A stretch of 64,000 nucleotides of DNA from positions 2,418,001 to 2,482,000 of the forward strand of contig JACCLO010000011.1 in NCBI GenBank assembly GCA_029448655.1, written 5' to 3'. Numbering within the stretch: position 1 is the first letter of the stretch; the number at the start of each line of letters is the position of its first letter. This document shows positions 1 through 12,958 of the stretch, in pieces. The stretch is from Wolfiporia cocos. Taxonomy: Eukaryota; Basidiomycota; Agaricomycetes; Polyporales; Phaeolaceae. The notes below the pieces were generated by a model. It did no database searches. It was not told where the DNA came from and saw only the letters and a program-made list of their open reading frames with translations. Made by a program: the position numbers and the translations under genes.

Positions 1-2217
1 CCGCGAGTGAATGTCCACCAGCAAGTTTGTCTCCCGGGTGTTTTACAGGGCTTAATGGACGTCGACGCAAGGTAGCCGCCATTTTTGTCCCGCCAGTTCA
101 TGCTCGCGCGCTCTGGGATCTGTAGTGAAACGGACGTGCACATACCGTGGAACCCGCGACCGCAAGGCGTTCTTCGTATGCATGGTGTCATACTGCTGTG
201 GGAGCCAGGTAGTCATGAACGGCGCCGGACTGAGGCCTGGCCCTTCAGTGCAATACTTCGTGGCGCACTGGCTTCTCGAGTCGATGGCGCGTATAATAAG
301 ATCAGTCAACGTTTCAACCCTCGTATGGTGTGTTCGTCGACTTATGGTGATCTGTATATATGAGTAGCTTCTCGATGCAGGCACAGCCTCTAAAGAACAA
401 AGTAGGTCTGTTCTGCTGAATTGGGTCCTTCTCAATTGACTAATGTGGCGTCTGTCTGATTAGACTACCAGATGGTTGTGCAGCTGACAAGTAAATTTCT
501 GGTAACTTGCTAGTGCGGGTGCGTTGTACATCGGACGGTTCCATGTATGTATGCTATGTCTACAGAATGGAATGTGTGCCAGCATGCGCCATCCTCGCAT
601 CGCTTGCATAAGGAATGCCGCACATGGGAAGGATCGTCTAGCCTCCATTCTATTGTCATCCCGGAGGCCATCACCACCCCAGAGCCGCAAGTGTGGCATC
701 TTTCAAGCGCGCTTTAGTGCGGTACGGAGTGGAGCTGGTGAGTCCCCCAAACTCCGAAAGACGGGATGATTGCCCAGTTTGTGGACGAACGCACCGACAA
801 AGGTCGGACCTGCATATTGTTCACGCGACCAAAAGCTTGTCCTTCGCTCCCATGCATCGTCGCGTTGTCGTCATGCGAGGTGTCACCCGATGCTGTGCAT
901 CCCCCCCGCTTGCGACGACATTGCACGTGTACATCTGGACGACGGCGAATAACCCACGTTCATCGCGTACTGAGTGTAAAACGCGTTGGCAACAATATCG
1001 GATACCTACGAATGCAGGCTTCCGGAGCGTGTTCAGTGTCGTCTTTCGCGTTGGTCTGTCAAGTAATGGCCTATGAAGCGCCAGCCACGTAGCGCCTTCT
1101 GCCAATTTGATATTGCGCGCTGCCGACACACACGATCGCAGCTTATCGAATCCCGTACAACATGTTTCTTCGCAGTCTGCGTCAGGTGAGCGTGTCAATA
1201 GACTTGGTACACTTTCCGATCAACGTATAGCGACGTATAGGAAGTGCAGGTGCCCACAGCGCAAGCGCCCTAAGTCAATTTGTTACCCCTGCCAACACTT
1301 TCGCTTACACGGTGAACGATCGGAGAGTCAAGTTGAGTTTGGCGAGGAAGCGAATGTCTGGTGTGCTCCCGTTCTAGCTCCATCGGTGTCGCGCTGCCCT
1401 ACGTGTGATACGCATGTTCAACGACGCGCTTTCATAAACGCTCCCGGTGTCCCGCGCTCCGTAAGGAAGACATCAGCCAAGGAAGAAATTTGTCCGTGTG
1501 AGTCACTGTGTGGATGCACAGCGGAAATGGCGTGTAACTTTCACCGAGATTGGCCGCGCAGTACGTCCCTGTCCCGCGCAGTTCTGCCCGCACATGAAAC
1601 GTCCGATGATATTCTACCAGAGATAACCTGACTACCCGTAGTGTCGGAACTGTCGGTGTTAGGCTGAACGTTGGCGCAATTGGGAGCTGATACGGCGCGG
1701 ATGAGGCAAACGTTGAGTATCTCAGCCGAAGGATGCCGCGGAGCTTGTCCCGGCGCGCGTGCCGGAAATTGCCATATATACTCAGGCCCGCGAAGCTTTA
1801 TGTTATTTGTCGCTTGCCACAGGCTGCGTGCCAAACGTTCCTTCATAAAACATAAGTACCGCATTCTCGAGGCTTTCTATGCTGCCTCTTGACCTCCATA
1901 TCGTCGCCCGCGCCCGCGCCGATAACCACTAGTCGCGAGGACACACGCAGTCAGCCGACGTAGGTGGCTCCGCCCAGATACTACTCTTTAGATCTCGCTA
2001 GGCAATCTCGGCCATTGCACAAGCTGTGACCCGATCCTCGGGGTGCTCGACTTATAAGATATCTTCTCCACACTTCGGCCCTATTCTGCGACGTCTACGA
2101 CGATTTCACGCTCGACCAACGACTCTGACGTTTTAACGACCGTGCCTTACGCTTCACCCTCTAGATCACAGCATCTGATTCTGCAGGGCCCGAGTATACC
2201 CTGGAGTCGCAACCGCC
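1..2217. other. Gene-poor 5' end of the window
   Basis: No recognised gene. Several ORFs of 60-175 codons occur on both strands, the longest at 1107-1631 (+). None shows a domain, a signal peptide or a convincing exon series, and they overlap each other in competing frames. The last 150-200 bases before 2218 probably hold the promoter and 5' UTR of the antiporter gene; there is a TATA-like CTTATAAG near 2051. Confidence 0.5.
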
Positions 2218-5200
2218 ATGTCTCGATTCAAAATGGTGAGCATACTCCAATTAATCTGAAGCACAATGTTGTTTCGATGCTCATCACGGAACGCTAGTTC
2301 TCGGTGACCGCACCGCATGTCATATACGCTGCTCTGGGCGGCTTTGTTGTTCTGGTACGTACACATATGAGAGACTGAGGTCTGTGGCGCTGAAGGGTGG
2401 GGCAGTTTGGCATGTTCTCGCTGTTCATTCGCGAAAGGGTACGTGGTGCTTTACCATTGTATGAAACAGGTCAAGACCTTGCATACAGCTCTACATCGGT
2501 GAAGCATGCTGGGCATTCCTCTTCGGAGTAATCATTGGTGTGTGCGAGCGTCCATTACCCCTGTCAGCTGCTGACAATGATAGGCCCATATGGCGCGAAC
2601 ATATTCAATCCTCGCGACTGGGGTGGCGGGAACGAGGAGACCACGAACACCATTGTACTCGAGTTCACCCGCGTTGTGCTCGCGATCGGTGTCTTCGCTA
2701 TAGGCGTCGAATTGCCGAAAGCATACATGAAGAAACACTGGAGGAGTCTATTCTTCCTGCTCTTCCCTGTCATGACATGGGTGCGTACATTTTGCGCCAT
2801 CATTGTCGTGCCATTTGATAATTGACGCGTCCACCCACATTTCCATTCATTCATGTAGGGCTGGTTTGTGTCAGCTGGCCTCATTTACGCGCTCATCCCC
2901 GGACTCAATTTCCTCTCAGCTCTCGCAGTAGCAGCCTGTCTGACGCCTACCGACCCCATTCTAGCCGCAGCAGTGGTCGGAGGTAAGTATGCAGACAAAC
3001 ATGTGCCTGCGCACATCCGACATCTGCTGGCTGCGGAGAGTGGCTGCAACGATGGCGCCGCATTCCCATTCCTCTTTATCGCTCTGTACCTTACCATCGA
3101 TCCTTCCACCGGGAGGGCGATATCGGACTGGTTCCTCCTGCTATGGCTATGTGCGTACTTCCAGTCATCTTGCTATGTTCCAGATGTCAGACTAATATAT
3201 ATATATTTAGATCAGGTTATTCTTGGGATTGTATTCGGATCCATTCTGGGCTATGGCTTCCGACATCTCATGAAGTTCTGTGAGAAACACGACCTGATCG
3301 ACAGGCAGTCCTACGTCGCGCAGTACATCTCGCTCGCAATGCTCACGATCGGCGCGAATACGCTCCTCGGTGCTGACGATCTGCTTGCTGCCTTCTCCTG
3401 CGGCACAGCCTTTGCCTGGGATGGATTCTTCAACAAGCAAACGGAGGAGTCCGTGTTCTCGTCCGTCATTGATTTACTGTTCAACATTGCTGCGTTCGTC
3501 TTCGTTGGCGCGTGGATGCCATTCGACGACTTCTCTGACGCGGAACTGACTCTGTCTGCGTGGCGGCTGATCGTCATTGCAATTTTGGTGTTGCTACTGA
3601 GGAGGCTGCCAGTCATGGTTGCGCTGTACAAGTGGATTCCCGACGTGAAGACGATTCGGGAGGCCTTCTTCAGTGGGCATTTCGGACCTATGGGTATCGG
3701 TGCGTGTTTTTGGCATGTATGTCTATCTCATCATTATATCGATGACGTATTCGGTGTCTCGCTGCAGGTGCCATCTTCATTTCGACTTTAGCTGCCCAGC
3801 AATTGCCTCGACCAGAATCTCCACCCGCCTCGCAGGCCCAGCTCCTCGCGGCAACCATCCAGCCCATCTGCGCATTCATGGTGCTCTGTTCTATCACCAT
3901 CCACGGACTGTCTATTCCGTTCTTCTCGCTCGGGCGCCGTGTACACACTGTTTCCCGCACCTGGTCGCGGCACGACACATGGGGGCGTCCTGCTCCCGAG
4001 TGGATGTCACACACGCAGCGTATCGTTCCTGGTGAAGAGATCATCATCAATCGCGACAGCGAGATGGAGCGCGGCATGCTTTCGCCACACGAAAAGCTGA
4101 GGCGCGGGGATCAGGACAGCAGCACATTACAGGACGAGAAGGAGGAGGGCTCATCCTCGCGCTCTCAGGATGAGTCTGCGATGAGACAAGACGGAACTGA
4201 TATGCGCGAGCAGAATATTCCGGATGGCGGAGAGGTCGTGCAGGAGTGGCAGGAGGGCCCGCACCGTATCATCGAGAGACGTGCCGGCCCTGGAGAGGAG
4301 GTACGTGTTGACTTCGTACCAATCAAGTTTCTGACATATTGACACATCGTCATAGATCGAAGTGGAGGTGCAAAGAAATGCTTTTGGGCCGAACGCGACC
4401 ACTGTCGGCACTATTCGGGTAGCTGAGCAAGCTGCAGAGCAAGTGGCCGATGATATCACGACGCGAATCCGGCATGCACCGGAGGAACTTGAGGCGGCTG
4501 TTGACAAGGCCGAATCAAAACTTCGCAGGGGTGCGGAGGAAGTGGAAGACAAAACGAAACAAGTTACGCACAAGGCTCAGCAGAAAGCGAAACAGGCAGT
4601 GGGCATGCAGGATGAGGACGAGGGGTGGTTGTCCGACGCTAGCAACGGCGGGCGACAAGTTTCGAAGTCTACGTCTCCCGATGGCAGGAAGCGCTCGAAG
4701 AGGTCATTCAAGTCGCCTCCAGTCCGGCCTTCACAGGGCTCGGCACGCCGACGGTCGATGCGCCGAGTATTGCACACTCGTCCTTTCCGGCCCCACCATG
4801 AGGATGACGCACTTCCACAACATGAGGAGGAGAATAGCAGTCAGGAGGACCACGGATATGAGGCGGGGACGGAATCCCCACGAGAGCGCCGCGGCCGACA
4901 CAGCGTTCACGGCAGCAGTTCATCAGGACCTCCGACGCCGCGTTCCCCTCGGCCAGGCCCGCGGCATGCACGAATCAACTCTTTGATTTCCATAGACCAT
5001 AGATATCGTGGCTCGAGAGATCACTCTCCAGCGCGGTCGGCCAGGTCTGTTCGATTCGCTGACGAGCCCAGCTCGCCTGCTACACCTGGTACACCTGGCA
5101 CACCTCGGGGGCTAATGTCTCCGTCATCCCCAACAACCCCTGTAGCGGGCAGCGAAGTGCCATCCGAAACCGAGGACATCACAGACTCACCTCGTAACCA

Positions 5201-5240
5201 AGTTAGATTTTCCTTGCCGGATATGAGCGAAAGACGTTAA
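2218..5240 (+). CDS. NHA1: Na+/H+ antiporter, Nha1/Sod2 type (CPA1)
   Basis: Plasma-membrane exporter that swaps cytosolic Na+ or K+ for external protons, giving salt tolerance and pH control. Model of nine exons: 2218-2235, 2298-2354, 2406-2438, 2489-2537, 2584-2780, 2859-3150, 3211-3699, 3768-4300 and 4356-5240. All introns are GT-AG, and the frame is open for 850 residues. The first half is hydrophobic, with about 12 membrane segments. It carries the family motifs TPTDP (about residues 147-151) and AESGCNDG (about 177-184), whose Asp belongs to the ion-binding site. From about residue 430 a long hydrophilic tail rich in Glu, Arg, Ser and Pro follows, as in fungal Nha1 but not in short bacterial antiporters. 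The tail contains a stretch prone to coiled coil (about 575-620) and a Pro/Ser/Thr-rich end. The start was chosen because it gives a short cytosolic leader before the first family block, VTAPHVIYAALGGFVVL. The two smallest 5' exons (18 and 33 nt) are the least certain. Confidence 0.9.
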
Positions 5241-5562
5241 TTGTCGCTCGTTCACGTTCATCTCCGGATCTCTCAACTTCTCGGATCGGATCGGATTTTA
5301 TATTGTTCTTGCATGTGTTGGCGGAGCAGCTAGAGAGGTGATCTGTCGAATTGTATGAACTGCCTAATGACCCATGTATCACATATACAGCAGCATCTGC
5401 CTCTTATCCCAACATCTCATCTGTCATCTGCTCAGCTCATATGATTGTATCGTATAGCATTTGCCACACATCTACAAGCCTTTTCTCGTCTATAGCCTGT
5501 TCACATTTCCCTTCTCCTCTAGCAGTACAGATTAGACATCAATGCATAGGATGCGTGTCGTC
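5241..5562. other. Convergent intergenic region
   Basis: Sits between the convergent 3' ends of the antiporter and the FAD protein. It contains T-rich stretches and TATATT-type signals near 5300 that may act in 3'-end formation. No gene is seen. Confidence 0.4.
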
Positions 5563-7744
5563 TCAAACACTTTTGCGCTGCTTTGCCGATCCGACACCGG
5601 AATCTGACACTACATATGCCTCGAGGGGGTGAAGGGCGGCTCCGAGTGATATAAAGAGGTACCTGAGAACGAGCAGAATCCCGCCCAAGCTGACTCCAAC
5701 AATCGCCCTCAGCCCTGTCCGCTCTAGTGCGTCAAAAACTAGCGCGAGGAACTCCGCCTCTGCGCCGGGAGCATGATCAGCGTCCATGATTTCAAACGGC
5801 ATGCCCTTCTTTTCATGATCGCCACCAGTGCCTGACGTACTATTCTGTATAATCGCAGCAGCAGCACGGAGGCCTGAGGTGAAGCCGTCCTCGTGAAATC
5901 CATATTTGAGCCAAGCGCCTGCATAATGAACGTTGTTTTGTCCCTGGATCGTGGATATCTGTTGCTGCGCGCGTACAGCCTGTCAGAGTGAAGTGCCCTC
6001 TCAGCGTACATATTGGGTCCGATTCCAATACTAACCTTAGCATCTAGTACAGGATGATCATACCGATGCCTGCTGACAACCCGAGCGGGATCAGGTTCGG
6101 ACGGAGGGTTGAGCGTGACGAACACAGGGCCATGTTTCCTTACAGAGATATGCTGAAGATCATTCATCCAGTCTGCGTTTCAAAGCGGTCACTGCTAAGC
6201 ATGGTGTCATGGGGTCAGCTCAGCATACTGACATGTGCTATGTGGCAATTCGAACGATGAAGTTAAAACACGCAATGTCAGCATGGATGCAAAACGTACA
6301 GGGAGACCTGGTCAACGTTTGCTTTCCGCCTGTTTTGCAGGTCGACGTGTGACTGCGTCAAGTAGTTCCAGCAGGACCACGCAATGCGACTTCGCGGCAT
6401 AAGCTGCAAGGGATCGTCAGTCGCTATACATTCATACGACAAATATAAGTATGTACCCGTTCGTCGCAGTGCAAACAAGCTTCATTGCTGTTCCAACGGA
6501 ACGAGCTGAGAATGTGTTCTTGCTTGTCTGTCAGCTGTCCTCCTGCCCGTAATATTTCAAGCGCAGCATCACTATGACAGGCAAGAACGACGTGATCAAA
6601 TTCGGACCGTTCGCCGGAGGCGGTCTCAAGCTGCAGCACATGGTCCCCATGAACTGTGACTAGAGGGCGGAGTAGCTTAATTGGCGTTGATAGATGCACC
6701 TGAGAGGGTGGTAACTGCGACATGATTTGTTTGACATATGCCCGGCTGCACACGTGAGCAAGAGAAAAGCAGGGCTATCAAGGGTACTTACCTTCCTCCC
6801 TCAAGCGTAAGCCATGAGGGTTTCCCCACGACCTGTAAGAGATGATGGTTATGCATAAATTGGACCTATCGGACTATCAGTGGAATCGATTCAGTAGCAC
6901 AGATGGCCTTACAAGAGTCCGCGCCGGGAAGTCGAGAGCGCACTTGTCAGGAGGCGTGCTCCAGATTGCTGCTGTCATAGGCTGACAAGATATCGGGATT
7001 GAGTACCCTGTTGTATACTCGAAGGGCTGAAGGGAGGAACGTACAATCAGGTAGTTATCCCTGAACGCCTGAGAGTAGCCCTCCTTCTGCAAATACTCTC
7101 CAATAGACACATCTAGCGATGCATCAGCCGATGAGCGTAAAACACGTCTCGCGCATGCATGGAAGCGCAAAATGTCATATAAGAGACGCCACATGCTGGG
7201 GTCAAGCACTCGAGATGTTTGACAAAAGACGCTGCGTAAAGTGTTGCCTGCCCACTCAAAAGCACCTCCGTTTCGAGAGACAGAGAAAGTCATAGTTGTG
7301 TGCCGGACTCGTTGGCGAAGGTTTGGATAGAGTTCGAGGAACCGCAAAAAATTTGGATAGGTGCTTGGATTGAACACAATCTGCATCCAGCACGCGACGA
7401 TTAGAATCGCGATGCTGGTTCCTCCGCTGATGGAGTGATACTCACAAACCCACTTTATGGCACATGAATATGAGCATGATGGCGTTGTGGTGTTTGAAGC
7501 GACTTACGTGTCAACATACACAGGCTCTCTGCCCGGCTGGGAAAACAGTACGGTGTTGGCGTGGCCTCCAGGTCGCGCATCCGCTTCGAAGAGGTGCACT
7601 TCATGATTAGTGTATTCGCTGAGCAGCTGAAAATGAGGCAAATCATCAACCAGAATCAATCATTGTCGTTTCCTGCCATCCCATCTCACTTACCCAGGTA
7701 GCGGCGAGACCGGACACCCCAGAACCAATAACTGCAATCTTCAT
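5563..7744 (-). CDS. FAD/NAD(P)-binding amine-oxidase-like protein, apparent frame break
   Basis: Flavoprotein of the COG2907 (NAD/FAD-binding, amine-oxidase-like) group; the substrate is unknown. Exons in transcript order: 7744-7694, 7626-7508, 7452-7446, 7380-7045, 6981-6913, 6865-6792, 6745-6457, 6403-6300, 6172-6036 and 5979-5563. The N-terminus MKIAVIGSGVSGLAATW holds the GxGxxG dinucleotide-binding loop. It is followed by an acidic residue in HLFEADARPGGHA and later by the conserved PMTAAIWSTPP and WMNDLQH blocks. The C-terminal exon ends in a hydrophobic segment (AIVGVSLGGILLVLRYLF), a likely membrane anchor. Exon 3 is only 7 nt (completing Thr, then Gly-Phe). All junctions agree in phase except 6300/6172: the upstream exon ends after two bases of a codon, while the downstream exon needs one. 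No other GT or AG nearby repairs this, so the gene may carry a one-base indel and be inactive, or the sequence has an error there. The expected length is about 534 residues. Confidence 0.8.
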
Positions 7745-10139
7745 AGCGAACGATTCGGATGCTAGAGAATCAACGGGGGTTCTGTCAAGCGAATCTAGGG
7801 CACTCTTATGCTCACACGGGAGTCCTGTGCCACGACATCGATGAACTTTATGACAGCGTCGCGGTGTCACCTGAATGAGGAAAGAGCACCGTCGCTTTGG
7901 GACATGGTGGTGATGCTTGTGAGAAAAATATGGCCCCGAACTACAAAGAGGAATTCTAGTTGCTATACACATATATGGTGCGTGGACAGCCTTCATGATG
8001 TGCGTGATGGATGCTCATTACTTCCGCGAACCTCATTCAACGGGATGCTGGTCCGCTGTGCACCACTCGTTCGCTGTGCACCACTCGTTCGCTCTGTCTG
8101 AGAGCTGAGCTTCATGTTTGGTGACACAGACGGTTGCGACGCGACCCCTCCGCCACTTTCATTTCCATATTTTATCTTAGGTTGCCATCTGCTCGATCAG
8201 GAGCGTAAATCACAGAGATGACAGTGCGGAGACGTCAGGTACTAACCCTCCTTCTTCAAGCAGCGTTGTCCAATCACAAGTCTCGCAATGCCAGACCCGC
8301 TTGGAGGGTAAAGGTATGACGGGAATATAACAGCATTTCATCCAATATCGCATATGCGCGGAGTGGACAGCCGCTAGCATGATCGCAAGATTTCGGTAAG
8401 ACGGTTGCCGAGAAGGTTCTCAAAATTCAGAACATAACATACCTTCATCGCAAGTCGGACAGACCCCAGAGTTGTGTTCACCATCAGGGGTGAACTTGGT
8501 AGGACAGCCGACTATGAGCCAGTTTCAGAATTTACAGTGCTACTCGGATGTGAGAAACGCACGTACATGCATCAGGTACCCAGGACACCAAAACGCCACA
8601 TGCCGAGCAACACAGACAGCATGACTCACAACATTGAAGACAATCCATCAGGCAAACTTTGGAGTGGAAAAGAGGGAGACTGGTATTCCTGTCTGTTCGG
8701 GTCTTTTAAAGTTATATCCGTCCGTCGTAGCCACGATCATCCGGAAGTGAGCAATACGATATATATCGGCAACGTTGTCAGGTTACCATGGAAAGGACCT
8801 AATATACTGGTTCAATGTAACGACCACGTTCATGACCACAGTATCGGTGCCGTTTAATACACTGCCTCATATCAGCCGACGGCCAAAGTTCGCCATTGGC
8901 TCGTAAATCCTGTGCATGGCCGCTGTATAATGCAACCGTGCAGTATGTAGCAGATCATCCATCTGTCCATCCTGACAAGGTGTACGCGTAAGATACAAGC
9001 GCTGCAAGATCTGGCAACCGGATGTTGTATCAATAGCCTAGTGTGTAAGTAGAGGATTGTGTTAAAACAATCATGAGACGGATAGTATGGGGAGGGGCAA
9101 TCCTATGCCAACGGGATCTCCCGGATGTCCTGTGGCTGAGAGAGTTGGCGCGCGTCAAATGCGCGCCAATGCTTATCTCGACAGCGTGTAGTATTATGGT
9201 TTGATAGCATCAACGCTGCTGGCCCTGTAGCGCCTGTTCGACATGGTTTTTTCTGTAGAAAATCAACAAGTGATTTTCTTGTCTTAGTATAGTGAGGTAA
9301 TATAGAGCTTTTAACAACTTGAATTATTTTCTCAAAAGCTCGTTGTTCATGTTCTATGGGGATACATGTTGCAACTGCCAGCTTTATTAGGAAAACATTC
9401 AAATCATGTGACCAGACGCGTCGCGTTAAAACGTGCGCGCCAGCCGCACGCCTGAAATTTCCCGAGACCTCTCTTTGAACGGTCTATAGCTTCTTCTGTG
9501 CAATTACAGTCAGCTCATGATCACTTTTCAAATCAGGCAAGCTGCTTACCGCCCTATCGGCACCGGCAGCACGATGTAGACAAGCTCATACCGTCTGGTC
9601 ACGAGACTAGCAAAAGCTGAGGACAGAGAAGATCGAGGCCCTCAGAAATGCTCTTACACACTTCAACGGGAGGCCAGAGAGCGAACGTGCAGGGATAATG
9701 GCACAAGCAGAGGTAGGACTAGCGGAGACTCCGGTTGTTGACGAAGACCTGAGTAGTGATGACAATTAGTCTCATATAGCTTACTGATAGCTTTCTTGAC
9801 ATAACGTTGCATGTATTTCACTCGGCGATGCTGCAATACTTTCTCGACAGACCATGAACAGCCTCTGACAGCCATGTCACGGCATGTCAACGCCACCTGG
9901 CGTCTATCTAATCCCCAATGCACGGATTTGGCAGTGACAGGAGCTTACATAACCTAATCATTTTGTGGGACACATTTCGAACCGAGGTTGCCCCTCCCCA
10001 CGGATAGATTCAGCATCACGTTTGGACGAATGGTGGGCAAACGCGTGAGGTACCGTACTAACCCTCTCTACCCAATTTAGAAACTGCCGCCATCTCCAAT
10101 CACGCGCGAGCTCGTCTCGCGACAAATCCAAGTTCCAAC
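7745..10139. other. Gene-poor interval
   Basis: No gene recognised. The largest ORFs (8474-8857 + and 9103-9402 -) have no visible domain or exon partners. An 18-bp unit around TGCACCACTCGTTCGC is repeated twice in tandem near 8056-8092. An ACGCGTCGCG box occurs near 9417, like those before the Rif1 gene. The first few hundred bases are probably the promoter of the FAD protein. Confidence 0.4.
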
Positions 10140-10194
10140 AGATTGGACGACAGCACATATATGTTCCGATCCGCTCATGAGGCTCTGGACTAAA

Positions 10195-10890
10195 GGAGGA
10201 CCCAAATTGGCGTCTGGACCGGCAGCCCGAGAGAATTTTGCGTGTATTCTGCATGTGCCGGTCTCGAAGAGGCCAGCACCACATGGACCACATGGACCAC
10301 GAATAGCACAGAAGGACTTCGTGCCAAACAATCGTCTTCGGCAGGTTACATCTCTCTAATACAAGGAAAAAACCCTGCGCCGCGATGGATCAATGAATAC
10401 ATCCGACCTGATGGCGCCAGAGAGCACCACCCGACCCTATGCGGAGCAGAACACTTCCGAGTGCCAGGAGAAGTAGCCAGTAGAGACTCGTTCATAAAGC
10501 ATACAGGCAACGACCGATGCCTACAGAAACATATGTCGGCATCTGATGATCATCATTCCGGGACACAGCTCGCAGCATGCAGGCGGACGCGACAGAGAAT
10601 AGAGGGCACGACGTACGTGAACGCTACATTGGGGTCGCTTTGCACATACGCCTCAAGAATTCATTTGCGTGTCGTTAAGGACGGCGGGCGGCGACGAGAA
10701 GCATATCGCGTCGCAAGCTCTTTACAGCCTCGTTGGCTAGAACAGAGATATTGGCTCATTCGCGAAAATGTATACAGCAGGTATGCTACATGCGGCGGAT
10801 ATTGCAGCCTTCGAGCTGCACGACCTGTATCAATGCAATCATCTGCCGGTAATGTGCTGACGCTACAGCTGATCAGATAGCACGCTGGGA
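10195..10890 (+). pseudogene. Unrecognised coding-like sequence, copy 1
   Basis: This stretch and 11230-11939 are related at the protein level in matching frames. Here a segment near 10195-10320 reads TQIGVW, PRE and LEEAST, and another near 10740-10855 reads SFAKMYTAGMLHAADIAAF followed by ELHD. The second copy has SQKFTF, ARE, LEETSA and FAKLHARGMLYVANVAAFEL in the same order. Such paired conservation suggests two old tandem copies of a real exon-containing gene, both probably degraded. I do not recognise the family. The longest ORF through this copy is 10242-10880, but whether all of it is coding is unclear. Confidence 0.35.
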
Positions 10891-11229
10891 AAGGGACAAG
10901 AGGCATGCACGACCGACCGCCCGTGTTCCACAGTGAGGATTACCCGTGCCAGTTGAATCTGATGCTCTCGAGCGAAGGCAGACCTAGAATTTTCGCAGCA
11001 GATATAGCATCATGATGATGAGTGTTACTGTCACCCATACGTGCGAGCTATGAGTCTGCGGAATGTGGCAAAGACCTATTTGATGCGACATACCTCATTA
11101 TACCTGCAAGGATTTCAAGGAGGTGTGAGTATCCTGATAACATTCTTGGCATCATCGAACTTGCCAGCATACCAGCGTCTGGATCCTGGATTTGATGCAG
11201 CAATTGCTGCACACGCAGAGATGTGGAGC

Positions 11230-11939
11230 AGTAGATCCCAAAAATTTACTTTCGGATATGCAGCCCGAGAGTGCTCTGCTCGTCTTCCGCGAGGAGCCGA
11301 TCTCGAAGAGACCAGCGCCACACGAGCCGCCGATATCTCTGAAGGGATATCCACGCACGCCCATTCTGCTCCCCTCGTACATCCGCTGTCATGCCGCTGC
11401 ACGCTGCCCCTTGTAGTTTTCGAGGTCTCGCTGCCACCTCTGACCATATTGAACCACTACTACACTGGCCGAAGGCTAAGCTCGGCTACACACCCAGCAT
11501 GATCCTGAATCCAACAGGACGAGGCGCATACATGCAGGGTGTAGTGTGAGCAGACTCCTTGCGACCGTGCCATGCAGAGGGAACATGGCCCATGTGACAG
11601 TGCACCCCCTATAAGGCGAGGCATACGTGGATGCGGAAGCAGCATGTAGTCCATGCAAGCGGATGCGATAGGAAACATATTGCAAGGTATGCAAAGATAC
11701 CCAGCCCCGGCGATGCGATGCGTTTAAGTCGCTTCGCATCCGCTCCTCGAATGGTCATCGGCGTGTGTCGATGATTTCGAGCAGCAGCTGCTAGCTGATC
11801 ATCTGGCATCGCAAGCTCGTTAAAGCTTTCTGTGATGGGACAGAGCTGTTGATCCATTCGCGAAATTGCACGCGCGAGGCATGCTGTATGTAGCGAATGT
11901 GGCGGCCTTCGAGCTGCACCGTGGAGGTGAGTAAACCTC
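11230..11939 (+). pseudogene. Unrecognised coding-like sequence, copy 2
   Basis: Partner of the copy at 10195-10890, displaced by about 1.05 kb. The blocks LEETSA (near 11300) and MLYVANVAAFELHRGGE followed by a stop (11880-11939) match copy 1 in frame. Between them the nucleotide similarity is patchy, for example CATGCA-G-CGGA-GCGA near 11650 against 10577. No start codon, promoter or full exon series could be fixed. Probably a pseudogene; the function is unknown. Confidence 0.35.
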
Positions 11940-12722
11940 TCAGAGGGAATCCTCACTATATCATGCTGCGGTATTTGTTCTTGTTGCGCACTGTGGACAC
12001 AGCTAGATAGAATGTAAGGAAAGGTCCTGCTTGATGGACAGTCTTGTTCGCTTCAGTGTCCCCGCCGGGTAGATGAGCTGCCTACCTAGTTGTGCTCCTG
12101 TTCACTGGTGCAGTTCTCCAAATGATCTAGTCATCTACAGCGGCCTCGAAATCTCGAAGTCATGTGAGACGTTTAGGATACACATTGTACAGCTTGTCTG
12201 GGGACAATAGCCTGATGTACGTTGAACATACTCCAGCTAGATGTGTTCCTTAGCAGAAAGACACGGGGCTGGCCTATCAGCAAGTATTGAGCGCTGATCG
12301 GATGTAATAGACCATTTGGGTGAATGGCCTCGAGATGCCGCATGGACGAGAGGAATCTCTATGCATCGCAGAACAAAACGTTATTCACGATACACAGAGT
12401 TGCAGTGGTTTCATATTCGGTTGTAGTCTATATAGGTGCAGCTTGTAGCCAAATCGCCCTCGTCAGCCCCCAAGACGCACAGAGCATGAAGCACCGCCCA
12501 GTTGTGGGCTCAGACTGAGTCGGAAAGTAGCGTACCTTTCCTCCCGTTTTCTTCGTTCTGTTGTCCGCAAGTCTCGTTAGTTCGCCTATAATGTTCATTC
12601 GGTCCATAAAGCTTTGAACTTCACTGTCGGCGGACTTTCAGGGCCGCAATCTCAGAGGTTCGAGTGCATCGCGATCGATCGCGAACGCGGTCGCGGTCAG
12701 GTGAGAAGTCAAAGTCAATCAA
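11940..12722. other. Intergenic interval before Rif1-like gene
   Basis: No ORF with recognisable content. The part after about 12660 is rich in CGATCG/CGCG words and leads into the promoter of the Rif1-like gene. Confidence 0.4.
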
Positions 12723-12800
12723 ACGCGTCGCGTCACACCAAGCGTCACGCATCAACATGAGCAAATAGTAGTGTGACAACGACCGATTGTCCGACGCGTC
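12723..12800 (+). promoter_or_regulatory. Two MluI cell-cycle boxes (ACGCGT)
   Basis: ACGCGTCGCG occurs at 12723-12732 and again at 12795-12804, about 236 and 164 bases before the Rif1-like start codon. ACGCGT is the MCB site bound by the MBF factor, which drives G1/S transcription of replication genes in fungi. Two identical extended copies upstream of a replication-timing gene fit S-phase expression. Binding is inferred from sequence only. Confidence 0.5.
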
Positions 12801-12958
12801 GCGCTGTAGAGACCATCGCGGTGCTCAACTCCTTTGAGTCCGCTCAACCCACGTCTGGTGGTCTGTGTCCCGTCTTACTTCTTTGGCTCTATCTTCGTTT
12901 TTCGTTCTGCTAATCCTAGGCCCTCATACCGCGTCTGTCGCGGATCCCACGACCCGGT

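Noticed and set aside
10242..10880. A complete 212-codon gene
   Set aside because: Only two short parts of it are conserved with the second copy, and one of these is in a different frame, so the ORF as a whole is not a credible CDS.
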